From Protula sp. h YS-2021 (taxonomy: Eukaryota > Annelida > Polychaeta > Sabellida > Serpulidae): a stretch of 64,000 nt of DNA. Shown in pieces: positions 51,741 through 63,469 of this stretch. Position 1 is the first letter of the stretch. The number at the start of each line of letters is the position of its first letter. The stretch is taken from positions 75,979,775 to 76,043,774 of the forward strand of contig OX457026.1 of the NCBI GenBank assembly GCA_949752745.1, given 5' to 3'. The notes beneath the pieces were generated by a model. That model ran no database searches, was not told the DNA's origin, and was given only the letters and a program-made list of their open reading frames with translations. Position numbers and translations under genes: made by a program.

Positions 51741-54700
51741 TATTGTAATTTAACAATGCCAAAAGAAAAGGAATAAAAAACGATAAACAGAACGGGTATT
51801 TTCTTGTAGGTATCACAGCATGCCAGATATACCTTGCCAGTTTTGATTTTGCTGCAATTGGATGAAGGTACATATAAACCATATCTACATGTGCAGCAGT
51901 GATAGTTAGCAAGAGGAAGAGTAAAACACGGGAAGACAGTTGTGTGTTTGCTGTATGTTTATAAAATAAATTTTCCTTATATAAAATTTAAATATTCATG
52001 TAAATTTTAAGTGAATCTTAATTAACGAACAACGTAACATTGCGGTAATGCAATACAGGTATTATAAGGAGTCAAAATAAGAATAAGGTTTCTTGGTGAT
52101 CATTTGTTTCTTTGAAATCTACAAAACTTTCATCAGTTTCAGAAAATTCCTTGTGTTTGGCAATTTTGGCTTGAAATAAAGCCTCTCCGGCACAACTGCT
52201 GGCTGTGGTGTCGGTCTGATACTATTATTCGCTTTTTCAAAATGATAGGCACTGTCTCAAAATGACGTTTAAGAATGAACAGGAAAATTTTTTATGACTG
52301 CCTCAACAGCTTTGCAGATCGTTAGATGGCTAAAACTCATTAGGTTTTTCGTAGAATTTCTTCAAAGCTATGTTGAAATTTTGAGATTTTAAAAAGCAAA
52401 TCACATGTAAAAATTCTGAATGACGCGATCATATATACTATCTTGAAATTTGATGCTGTTTCTAAAACAACGAGTTGTGTCATTTAGTGTCCGTGAGCAT
52501 TGTGCCCAGTCATAAAAGCTAAGACATTACAAAGGTGAAAGGAGAAATTGACCAGTTTTGACCAAATCTAGATTGGTTGAAGGTCTCATGGGCAACATTG
52601 CTATCAAAAGAAATTGGACAGCATCTCTGGGACGAATATCGCTATTTTGTCTTTCAATTGAAGACATCCTACCAGGTCTGTACATTACGATTGATAATGA
52701 GGCACGAAGTAGGTCGTATTGTGATTTTTTTTGCAATATGACCGTTTTTGCCAACATTTTGGCCAATTTGGCCAAACAAAATGCGAGTCTGACATAGAAA
52801 TTTGAGGGGAACATTTCTATAGAATTTCACCAGAATTGTGATTTCTTAAATTGACCACTATATTGCTTAACCATAGATGCAGGAGGCGAAGTATTTTCTT
52901 GTTACAAATAAAATCAAGGTACTAAGCTCTTTTATAGAATTACAATGCTTAGAGAAAAAATGTATTAGTTTGTAAGATACATCGCAAAACTTTTAATGCC
53001 TCTTTGCTGCAATAAAAGCCCTCAAATAACATGTGGCAATCTAGCAATTTCGAATTTATCCGGATATATTAAAAGGCAAAACCAGAACATTTACAAGAGG
53101 AATTTAAACGGAGAGGTAGAATTAAAAGCGAGTTTTCCCATCGTAACAGAATACCTTGTTCTTGTACTGCGTTTCTTAGCAGGGGTGATGATCTCACTGC
53201 TTTAGACAGAAATTCAAACTGTTATGTTAATTTAACCCAAAAAGCAATTCTTCAAGGGAAATAGAAATGTCTTGCGAGTTAAAATAAGTTTTAATAGTTT
53301 TGGATACTGCATAAAAAGTGACAAGGCTCTCAGATCTCCCTAGTTTAATTCCAATACCAAGTTAGCTTCACGTCCAGTCATAAAAAGAAAATATCTATAT
53401 TCTGGATTCTGTTATGTGAGTATGTAACAAGAATATGCGTTGTTGATTAAAGAGGCGCACAAACAAGAAAAGTGAATTACAAACTATTGCTTTAATCAGC
53501 AAACTAAAAAGCTCTTAATTAACAGGGCATTGTGCACACTTTAAGCCAGTTTTAACAGCATTGGCACAGGTACAAAAAAACCTTCAAAATTTTATGGCAT
53601 AGTATTTTCCTGAGGAATCTTACTTTTGTCAACATAATTTTAAATTAAAATGTGACTTCAATTCTCAACTATTTGTGCTAAAGGTATAAAATTTTGCAAA
53701 AGTTGAAATATTTCAATTTTCTCTCCACTGCAACATTTTATTATATCTTCTAGGAAAAATAAATCATAAAAATAATATCATATCACAAGTTTAGATAGAC
53801 AAATGCTGAAATTATGTCACGAATTAAATTCAGTTTTGCAAAGTCACGACTCTCTGTAGTCTAATGTTCATTTCTCTGATTGAGAAAAGAATATAATAGT
53901 TATTTGAAAACCAGAATGAAAACAATGTATTCTTTTAAGAATTTTTAATGGTTTTAATTGCATAATAAAAGAAAACTCATGTTAAGAATAAAGGGTTTTT
54001 TTCTTATAGAAACACCGATTTTTTTTTGGAAATGTTGTCCCAGTTAATAGTTTTTTGTCCAAATTTTGTTAGTGCCATCTCTACATTATTTATTTTAAAA
54101 GCTCGCAGGAGGAAGGTTCAGCTAGTTGATCTAGTTTTCAGATGAAGTCATGAATATTAATCAGAGCGTGAGCCCTTTTCCGGGAAAAATACTTCTATAA
54201 CTGTCAATTTTACAGGTAGAAAGTAAGCGTTTGTTGGCAAGTACACCATCCGTTGTGCATTGAGATCGTATAAGCTTTTGATTAGACTAAAAGAATCTTC
54301 TTCAAAGATCGGTTGTTTTAAGTGTTTTTAGTTTGGCTAAATGCTCGCGCTATTGCTTAGGGCAATGCAGATAAGTCGCAACTGGAGGGCTGAGATGGTC
54401 TTAGCACTAGAATAATATCCGTTGTGTTATTTAAGATGTGGATTTTCAGTTTTGGCGCAGAAAAGCTGTTGATCTAAGATCTGTATCTTATGCAGGAGAC
54501 CTTTCTTATGCATAAACGTACATTATAACAGACAACCCAGTGATGATGCACTCCTCTATCAAGAAATATATTCAAAAAATAAAATATAATGGCAGCACCT
54601 AACATAAATTGATCAGATCTTTTATTAACTGAGTATAATATGCAATTATGTGAGTATGTTCTGTATGTTTGCCGTGTAATGATTAACTTGCTATGGAGGT

Positions 54701-54900
54701 GTTGCGCTGTCAGTCAGCCATACGTCATTGCATGGTTAGTAATGCAGTGAGGAGTGAGGTCACAATTAGGCCAGTGATGCTTATGTCTTTTACCGGCGCA
54801 CTATTCCTGCCAAATGGATATTGCTAATAATCTAAACTGATTAAAATAGTCAGAGCAACACTGTTTTCGATTGTAAGTCTAGACCCTCAATCAATTTCCA
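51741..54900. other. Right flank of the P-like element, nothing recognised
   Basis: AT-rich DNA with only short random frames. I looked for an inverted copy of the sequence just left of 48786 that would mark the transposon end and did not find one. Confidence 0.4.
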
Positions 54901-56370
54901 TCCACCTCCCTCAGTTTTACTTTTAAGGGGTTCATCAGTCTATCTTTGTGTAATCGAGTTCTGAATGATAATTGTTTCTGTGTTGAAGCAAATATGTGCA
55001 GTTAATATTGGCTACATTAGGCGTATTGGCACCATATATACTATAAAAGTAATTATTATGGGTGTTATGTGCTGCAGTATGTGTGAAAATTAAGTTGTAT
55101 GAAGGAGAAATAAGACCGTTGAGTATTCTCGCCAAAACTACTATTTTAAATTTTGTCTGACGTGTTCCGCTGTTTGAGATCGTAACCAAAAATAGTAAAT
55201 TTTGCATTACCTAACCACGCACGAAGCTTCGCTGTCTGCACTCACTCGAACGTCACTGGTAAATGCAAACTCTGCACTGGCAAAGGCTTTATGACGCCAC
55301 AGTACAGGGGAGTCTCTGATATGTGAAAAGACTTTATTTCTATTCTGTTTTGTTATCTAAGGTATGGTTTTGTGTACGATGGTGTTACAGTTCGATAGAT
55401 CACGGGGCTAGTGGGCTTTATGTTGGATTCAGTCACTTGTGGGAGGTCTATGAACTCACCTCTAAGCGGTTCGTTCACGGGTCTTCCACGCTGGTTTCAA
55501 CCCATTACAAAGTGTCCAGCCCCACGATCTATCCCTGTGGCAATCATCTCATCACACTCACTCTTTATAAGAGCTCCAAAGTATATTCTGTAGTCTTTCT
55601 GTGGTGTTAAGCTTCTAGGCATTTAATTTCTAAAATTTATGCCAATGAAAATATTAAGTAAGGACTGTGTATGAAATACAAATAAAACAAACAATTTGAT
55701 TTAGACCAACTATAACAATATTAGCATTTACTACAAATATCAATGGAAAACAACGCTTGAGAATGAAATTTCATGTTGTTTGTTTGTGGTAAGGATTTAG
55801 TAGAAGTGTTTTTATTTCGGTTTCTAAGATTTCATCGCAAAAGGGAATAAAAAGCATCTGGGAGCATTTTGTAATATAGATGTAAAAAGGTTGTGACCCA
55901 CTACAGTAATTCATCGAAAAGAAGAAAGATGACGACTGTTAAACAGTGAGCGGTTAAAGCTGTGGAGCTGTGGAATTACTGTGTGTACGTTAAAAATCAA
56001 AATTCTGCATCTGAACATAAACTGGGAATATGAGGCCAATACCGAACTTAGTAGTTACTTTTTCAGAGTTTGTGAAATAGCCATTGTTTGTTTATAATAA
56101 TAAGTTGTTCATGGAATATTGCCCTTTGAGAAACAGGATTTGATTATAAAGCTTACCCAGTCAAATATGGTGTACGTTCTGAGATTTGGCTATGAAAATT
56201 ACTAATAGATGTAGTAAAAACATCGAAAATAGTTACCAACGTAATACCATTACCTTCAATAGTAAATCAAAAGCTTTGTGATATATTTTTAGTGCTATTA
56301 TTTTTCATTTTTTCATTACAAACTTACGTTTGTATTGTCTAAGCCACACATTTTTCATTTTTTTAAATCT
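54901..56370. other. Intergenic DNA with a GC-richer patch at 55240-55610
   Basis: A 90-codon minus-strand frame (54935-55207) and a 95-codon plus-strand frame (55323-55610) occur. Neither has a recognisable domain, and the latter shows no intact frame on the reverse strand. The patch is compositionally distinct and may be a transposon fragment. The right part should include the 3' UTR of the secreted-peptide gene. Confidence 0.3.
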
Positions 56371-56928
56371 CTATTGTTTTTGGGTCTGACTACGATTATA
56401 CCATATTATAAAACATGTGTCAAAATTTTCTCCTTTGTTATCTGATTCACATTCAAAGCTGCACAATAAGCTAATTCTTAAACTGGCAATGTTTCTGCAA
56501 TCACCACATACTGCTGTACAAATGTCACTTGATCTCACGATTGATCTTGCATGCAACCAATCATGGTCCCCTTTATTGGTGCGCTTGCTCCCATCAAAAT
56601 CGGATTGACGCAGTAGAGAGTTGTGCAGATCTTTCTCTCCATTTTGCTCCAAGGGCCCTTCCTTGAACATTCCGTTTGCAAGCGCATTTTGCGTATACAT
56701 TTCAGATGGATAATAAAAATTATATTTAAGATCACTCCAGTTTAATACTTTCCCCGCTTTATCTAGCTTTTCAACGCTGTATGTATCTCTCAATTCACTG
56801 ATTTTACTAGCAACGCCTCTGTTTGTATCAGGCACCTGTGGTCTTCTGTATCCAGAGTATCTTACGCTGGTGGCACTGCTCAGGTAAAACAGTGTTATTA
56901 CTGCTGCCCATAAAGTTCTTGACATCAT
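56371..56928 (-). CDS. Secreted six-cysteine peptide precursor, eclosion-hormone-like spacing
   Basis: A 185-codon frame from ATG at 56928 to TAG. Residues 1-21 form a signal peptide (hydrophobic core LWAAVITLFYL, likely cleavage after SSATS). A variable propeptide follows, then a Lys-Arg site at 115-116, a typical convertase site. The C-terminal domain has exactly six Cys at 137, 141, 144, 156, 160 and 172 (C-x3-C-x2-C-x11-C-x3-C-x11-C). Arthropod eclosion hormones have C-x3-C-x2-C-x12-C-x3-C-x10-C, very close; the CHH/ITP family shares the inner C-x2-C-x12-C-x3-C but not the first spacing. A secreted neuropeptide or hormone precursor is the inference. An acceptor-like TTTTGAATTTTAG directly before the start suggests an intron in the 5' UTR. 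A GTATAATC donor-like site near codon 177 leaves the exact C terminus open. Confidence 0.6.
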   Translation of the reverse strand: MMSRTLWAAVITLFYLSSATSVRYSGYRRPQVPDTNRGVASKISELRDTYSVEKLDKAGKVLNWSDLKYNFYYPSEMYTQNALANGMFKEGPLEQNGEKDLHNSLLRQSDFDGSKRTNKGDHDWLHARSIVRSSDICTAVCGDCRNIASLRISLLCSFECESDNKGENFDTCFIIWYNRSQTQKQ

Positions 56929-57700
56929 TTCTAAAATTCAAAATTACCAGCACTCACTTGTTGAAAACTTAGAAGTACAAAAAACAAGTAGTAAAAAAAT
57001 GAAAGGATATTTAAGCTCACGTTTATATGTATATTTATATCTCTTGCACTTTCTTTACAGTTACTGAGCAGTGGGTTTAATTTATTTCTGTTTTTAAAGC
57101 ACTGCCGTGCAGCTTTATCGAAATCGAGTTGACGCTTTTTTTAGCTATGAATGAAAAAGTGGTTAAAAATGCCATCGTTTATCATTAGAAAGAAATGATA
57201 GCTCTCATTGGTCAATATATCTGACAGCCACCTTAACCAACTCGGTCGGAAGGGGCATAATATTTTTCACCTTCCTTGTCTGTTTTCGATTTCCTTTAAA
57301 AAGCAAGTCGGCTAAGTATTGTAATCACGCATTAATGAAATTCGGTACGGCTCTTCACAATGTGGTGACCGCGAGATGTTATTCAAGATAATTACTGAAT
57401 TTTTGCTATCGTAAGTGTGAGTATTGTACCCTGTGGTGATTATCAAATTACAGGCGCTTTGAGCGGCCATGCAAAGCTAAAGCTTGACTTTGAACTGTTG
57501 CCTTCGACGCTGGCTTGTGATATTTTTGCTTTGAGAGATCATTCAAGATTACCGCATGCTTCGAATGTTCATGAGGACATAAGAAGCAAATCGATGCACC
57601 ACATTGAGTGCTTAAAAAGGCGTTGTTTTATATCGAGAAAAACATATTGAAGCCCTTATTCGCGTAAAATACCAGAACACTGTGGCAAGAAAAACCATCA
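56929..57700. other. 5' flank of the secreted-peptide gene
   Basis: A candidate 5' UTR intron ends at 56932. Beyond it I see no gene. A 77-codon plus-strand frame (57417-57650) has no recognisable feature. Confidence 0.35.
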
Positions 57701-57714
57701 CAAAATGCAACACT

Positions 57715-58065
57715 CGCAGCTTTTCCATATGTTCAACACATGATGAAACGTGTTTAACATGTTTTAACTCAACATGTGATAACCAAATTATCAATAATAT
57801 GTTGCACATGTGCTTACTAGATGTTAACCGTATGAACATATCTTCTCCATGCATCGTTAACATATGTTTTCCTATAAATAACTCACACGATGTGGCGACC
57901 ACATGTTTATCATGTGAACTGCATGCTTTTCATGACAATAAAGGATGGTTTGGCACAGAAAATGCATGCTCACAACATGATCAACATTTTTACCCCATGT
58001 TAAGTACAACACACGTCAAAAATATGCTAACTATGTGGTTCAACAAATTATACCCAAAAATTCTA
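57715..58065. repeat. Stretch enriched in ACATG/CATGT words
   Basis: ACATGT, CACATG, ACATGTG and CATATGTT recur every 20-40 bases on both strands. A 135-codon plus-strand frame (57682-58089) and a 96-codon minus-strand frame (57612-57902) cross the same DNA. The word repetition explains both, including the many Cys, Met and His codons, so I do not call a gene. Confidence 0.5.
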
Positions 58066-58469
58066 ATAAATGTTTTGAGAGAAAATTGAATTTTTTGCTT
58101 TTGGTTTTTGTTGTTGTTTATTTTGTACTTCAGACTATTTCACATTTAACAGACCGCTCTTTATGATAGCAGCATTGAGATTGCTTTCACACATGTTATG
58201 GACTGTAAAATCTAACCTGTTAAAGCTGGTTTATACCTCTGTCTCATATATCCAGTTCCTCGTTTGGTTCATTAGGAAATGATTTTGAACGATGGTGCTT
58301 GGCTTTTAAATACAGTCACCTTACCAGGAACCCTAATTAAAATGGATGTTCTGAATGAAGACTAATCAAATTTGTTTCGTACAATTAATGTTTTTTGCAT
58401 ATTTTGCTTTTGTATTCCTTGGATAAAATCGTGATAAAACTTTTCCAATTACACGTTAACCCTTATTAT

Positions 58470-59195
58470 TAGACCAGCCGAGTTCGTCGGACTGGTCCTA
58501 TCACGTCAATAGAGGGCATTAGTCGTCTGTAAGTGCGTATGTACGAAAGTAGTAGGGGAACGTCACTTCTGGATACAGATGGTAAATATGCATGGACGAG
58601 ACTCCTGGATACCGTTGGTAAAATTAAATATGGAGAACATTTTGGACACCTTTGGTAAAAATGTATGGGGAACATTTTTGGATACCTTTGGAAAAATATA
58701 TGGAGGACATTTCTGGAAACCGCTGATAAAAATGTATGGGACATTTCTGGACACCGTTGGCAAAAATGTACAGTGGATATTTCTGGACACTGTACATAAT
58801 GATAGAAAAAATTATTATCGCTTATCACCTAATATCGCTCAATGTAACGTCATCATGGACCCCTATTATCGCCCACTGGAAATGACATCATCATGTTACG
58901 TATTATTCTTCACCTTATGTGACGTCATCACGCGCCCCTATTATCGCTCACTTCATAGCTTCCAGTTGTTGTTATCAGCACTTTCAAGTGTAATAATCAC
59001 CATTTTCAGTTGTGATTATTGACACTTTCGGTCTGCTAACACTGCTGGGTGCTGACTCAGCAAACTTTCGGTTGTGATTTTTTTCTCTAACATTACGATA
59101 TACGGTGTCTAGAAATTTCCTCTATAGATTTTTACCAACTGTGTCCAGAATTGTCCCCTATATACATTTTTACCAACGGTATCGAGAAGTGTCAA
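58470..59195. repeat. Inverted minisatellite (foldback arrangement)
   Basis: From 58567 to about 58800 there are about six 35-38-bp units of the form TGGACACC-TTGGTAAAAATG followed by TATGGGGAACATTTC. At 59100-59190 the same unit appears in reverse (TTTTTACCAACTGTGTCC, TTTTTACCAACGGTATCGAG). The spacer (58800-59100) has repeated CCCTATTATCGC and TGACGTCATCA words. Frames across the array on both strands are repeat artefacts. Confidence 0.8.
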
Positions 59196-62170
59196 ATGGG
59201 GGGCATTTAATTTTTTTGGTTGCCAGTTTTCAAAATGCTTCTCCCACAATTTTGATCAGATATTTTGCATAGATGTTCACTATGGCAACCTCCTTTGAAA
59301 AGTTGCTTTTTTGGCGATCCACTAAAAATTGGCTAAAATAGGGGTCATTTTTAAAATAAATTGGTAGCCAATTTTCAAAAAGCGTCTTCTCAGGCAATTT
59401 CAATTGGATTCCTTTACAGTTTTGCACGATTGTTCTCTTGATAATTCTCTCTTGAAAAATTAATTATTTGGAAATCCGTGAGAAATTCGCCAAAAAGAGG
59501 TGGGGGGGGGGGGGTTATAACTTTTCGGTAGCCAATTTTCAAAATGCTTTCAAATCTTTCATAAATGTGTACTAGGTGGTACTAGGTACCTTTTTCTTTG
59601 GCAGTCAACCAAGCACTGACCAGATAAGGCTCATTCTTTATTTTTTGGTAGTCAATTCTCAAAATGCTTCTTTGGTGACCCGCCAAAAATTTGTTAAATG
59701 AGGAAGGGACATTTTTAATTTACTTGTAGCCAAGTTTCAAAATGCTTTATCCAGAATTTTGATCGCATGACCTTTCAATTTTGAATAAATGTTCACCAAG
59801 TTTTCCTCTCTTAAAAAAGCTACAATTTTGGCGATCCAAAAAAATTGGCTACGGTGAGGGCATTTTAAACTTTTTTGGCAGCACTTTTTCAAAATGCTTC
59901 AATCTGGATCGCATTCTTTTCAAATTTTATAGGGATCTTTACTGGGTGGGTCTCTCTTGAAGATTTTTGGCCAAATAGGGAACATTTGTTAAATCTCTAA
60001 CCAATGTTCCAAATTTTTTACCCCACAATTTCAATCAGATTGTTTTCAAATTGTTCATAAATGTTCATTAGACGTCCTCTTTTGAAAAATTTTTTTTTTG
60101 GCGATGGGCCAAAAAATTGGCTAACTGGGGGCATTTTACAAAATTTTCAAGTGAATTTTCAAAACGATTTCTTCTTCCACAGCTTTGGATCGTTCGTTTA
60201 AATTTTGAACGATTGTTCCCCAGATGGTTTTCTTTTCAGAATTTAACTTATGTTGTCGACCCGCAAAAAATTGACTAATTTTCCGAAGTGTAAACAAGGG
60301 ATATAGTTATAAGCGCGTCCATCTGAATGTCTGTTTGTCATCCGGAAACAAATGGTTTTGTCCGCGCAAGTTCTCAAAAACTGTTAATGGCACGGTTCTG
60401 ATTTTTATACAGTGGTATACTGTAGATACTGTAGATGTTCATCGTCGTATTACTTTTTAAAATCCGTGAAAATAAATAAAATGACAAATTGTCAAATATT
60501 GCCACTTTAGACTTTGCAGTTGTGGAATGTTTTGTCCTCATCACTTCGAATTTAGGGCCAAAACGTTCCCAAAGCAAAAGAGACGCGTGATGACCTATAT
60601 TAACGCTTTATTAAACTTTATACTAGCCATAATGTATCCGGCCATAAAGTATCCAGCCAAAAGTCCCGGGCCATATAGTACCAGTAGTGTAATCCAGGAC
60701 AAATGTCTCCGGCAATAAAGTCCCCGATCATAAGGTTTCCAAATGAATAAAGGGCGAAAACGACACCAAAGCAAAAACACCTAAATAACCTAAATTAACG
60801 CTTTATTAAGCTTTACTCCGGACATAAGGTCCCAAAGTGAATTTAAGGCCGAAACCTCCCAAAAGGAAAAAAAAGTATGATAACCTAAATTCACGCTTTA
60901 TTCAGCCTTACAATGTTTTTACATGATGTAAAGGCAAAATTCAACTAAATAATGACAAATTGAAAAAAAAGTTGCCAAAAATTACATTGGACTTAGCAAT
61001 TGTGCGATGTTTTGTGTGGGACCTGCAACCTTTCACAATTAAATATATATATTGTAATGTGTATCGTCGTATTATTTTTGAAATCGGTGGAAAAGTGATT
61101 GGAGGACCGAGATAATTCGTCCACTATAGAAGATATTCACTTTTGGGAGATGTAATGGGGATTTTACTGTAAATAAATTATCTGACGCGGGGGATCCTGT
61201 CTTACTGAGACTCTGAGACCATGTTCCAGGACATTTTAACAATTTTTTATAACCAATTTTCCAAACTTTTTTACTTCTACATTTTTTATCAGATTACCTT
61301 TCACTTTTAATTTTCACTGTAAATGTTCATCAGGCTTCTATCTCTTGAAAAGCTAGGTTTTTGGCGATCTAAAAGAAAATTGACTAAATACGAGCACATT
61401 TTAATATTTTCTTTTGGGATGCTAATTTTCAAAATGCTTCTACACCCACGGTCTGGATCGCATTCCTTTCAAAATTCGTAGGAATGTTTACTGGTAGCCT
61501 TCTCTGGGAATTTCTTGCCGATCCACCAATAATTGGCCAAATAGGAGACATTTAAAAAAAATTGTAGCAAATATTCCTAAAGTTTTTTCCCACAATTTGT
61601 ATCAGATGTCTTCAAATTTTGCATAAATGTTCACAAGGCAGTTCACTTTTGAAAAAGTTTTTCGAGTTCCGCCAAAAATTGGCTAAATGGGGGCATTTTA
61701 AAAAATTTAGTAACCAATATTCAAAATGCTTCTTCTCTTACAATTTTGATCGGATTTCGTTTCAATTTAGAATAATTATTCCTTAGATGGTTCTTTCATG
61801 AAAATTGACTTTTGTATCGATCCGCTGAAAATTGGTTAAATGGGGGCGTTTAGAAACATTTATCGTATCCAATTTCAAAAAAAATTTTCTTCCATATTTT
61901 GCATAAATATTTACTAGCCAGCGACTGTTAAAAGTTACTGTTGTGGCGATCAAAAAATTGGCCAGGTGTGTTGAGTACATTTTTCGGTAACCAATTTTCA
62001 AAGAGCGTCCCTTTCCTCAGTTTTGATCGGATCACCTTACATTTTTCAAAAATGTTCACGATCCATGAAAAATTGGCTAAATCGGGGGCATTTGAAAATA
62101 TTTAGTATCCAGTTTTCAAAATGTTTCTTCTCTCACAGTTTTGACCGCATTCTTTTGTTAATCTGTACGA
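59195..62170. repeat. Long degenerate satellite, ~120-190-bp units
   Basis: Repeated words in the same order are AAATTGGCTAAAT-GGGG-CATTTT, TTGGTAGCCAATTTTCAAAATG, CTTCT-CCACAATTTTGATC, CAAATTTTGCATAAATGTTCAC and TTTTGGCGATCC. CAAAATGCTTC-type anchors recur about fifteen times. The array is interrupted at about 60290-61200 by unrelated sequence that itself has repeats. Poly-G at 59502-59513. No gene. Confidence 0.85.
60580..60915. repeat. Small tandem repeat within the satellite interruption
   Basis: TTAACGCTTTATTAA(A/G)CTTTA and TAACCTAAATT(A/C)ACGCTTTATT occur at about 60598, 60790 and 60885. Words such as CATAAGGTCCC/CATAAAGTATCC lie between. Two to three partial units. Confidence 0.6.
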
Positions 62171-62985
62171 ATTTATCGGCTGATCATTCATGTTACTGTG
62201 CAGGATGAAGTGTTGGGGGTCACGTTCTAGCAACCGCATACCCAACCTTCTCAGTCTCCAACCTACGTCCCTCCCCAGGTCTTGTCGAGGTAAATGTATA
62301 TTTAGAGACAGACCAAAGTAGCAATGTACATCACTAGCATATGTCTAATTTTCTGTGCTGTGACTGTGTATTTGCTGTAAAATAAATTAATGTAATATTC
62401 AAGAAAAACTGATTAAACTTACCAATTTTAATTTACGTAAAATGTAACATCATATGAATGGTGATGATAAAAATAGACACACATTACAAGTCTCTGGAGA
62501 GAAATTAGGGGGTGGGCGATTTCCAATTCAGAAATAAAATATTTAACGACGCACATAACAGTAAGGTCATATTAGGGAGGTTCGAAGTAAAATCTAAATC
62601 TACAGATACACTAACATATGCTTGATATGAACGTTAATGAGCTGAATGAAGACACATACAGGGGTTAACAGAAGGATTATCAGCTGTTTACAACTACAAA
62701 CATGGCTGGTAAACTAACAGATGAAAATCACCGCTCATACTGGCGGGCAAAAATGCCTTTTTGTCGATTTGTCAATAGTCACTCGTCCTTAATGCAAAAA
62801 CAAACATGGCAATAGAAACTGGAATTGCAAATAACTGTTGAAATCACATGTAATCAATGTGAACTTTAATCATTTTGTTACCAAGTCCCATTTCGTAAAT
62901 CTGTCGTCACTTTAGAAATGCTACCCCTACACATCTGAAAGCAGAAACCTCAGCCTGATCTGAGGTCTATCAAATATCTGTCTGG
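62170..62985. other. Intergenic DNA, nothing recognised
   Basis: No gene, repeat or RNA identified between the satellite and the broken coding-like stretch. Confidence 0.4.
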
Positions 62986-62989
62986 CAAA

Positions 62990-63467
62990 ATATATGTGAT
63001 ATGTAAGCCTCGCTATGGATCCTTCCTTTGTACTTTTTGTCATTCTGTCACAAAACGCACAAAATTTAGAGCCCAACTAAAGGATATGTTACGGGATATG
63101 CGTCTTTCTCTCAAAAAGAATTGCACGACTTTCCAGGAGTTGTTAGTCAAATTTCAAGGACTTTTTGGGACCGTGAGAACTATGATACATCTGTGAGGGT
63201 AACGTACAAAGCTGTTCCCCCCCCCCGCGCCGAAGGATGGAATTTTCCATGTCACGGAGCTTGACAGTCCAATCTGACGTTGAACAAACTTGCATGCTAT
63301 GCTCTAAAATATATCACAGAGTTTTACTTCCAAGAACCCAAAAAAACTTTGCTGAGGAGCTGACCTATGTCATACACGCAACCGTTCCTATGAAACACGG
63401 CGAGAAAAATTTCCTGTCGATCTTCGATTGTTATAAGCAACACTTGTTCTTACAAGCTGCATGAAAA
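62990..63467 (+). pseudogene. Unrecognised coding-like stretch in three frames
   Basis: A 66-codon frame (62996-63196) with CKPRYGSFLCTFCHSVTKRT and KDMLRDMRLSLKKNC gives way to another frame (around TYKAVPPPRAEGWNF). A third follows (63237-63464) with EQTCMLCSKIYHRVLLP and VPMKHGEKNF and ends at TGA. Composition and amino-acid usage look protein-like throughout, with paired Cys in both outer parts. One frame change coincides with a C8 run at 63218-63225. I do not know the family. A decayed transposon protein or a misassembled exon are both possible. Confidence 0.35.
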
Positions 63468-63469
63468 TT

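Noticed and set aside
57682..58089. 135-codon Cys-rich frame resembling a secreted protein
   Set aside because: It has no signal peptide. The Cys, Met and His come from recurring ACATG-type words, and the opposite strand is open too, as expected for a word-repeat region.
58469..59022. Repetitive frames on both strands (119, 75 and 147 codons)
   Set aside because: The ~37-bp minisatellite unit explains the periodic protein, and several frames are open at once.
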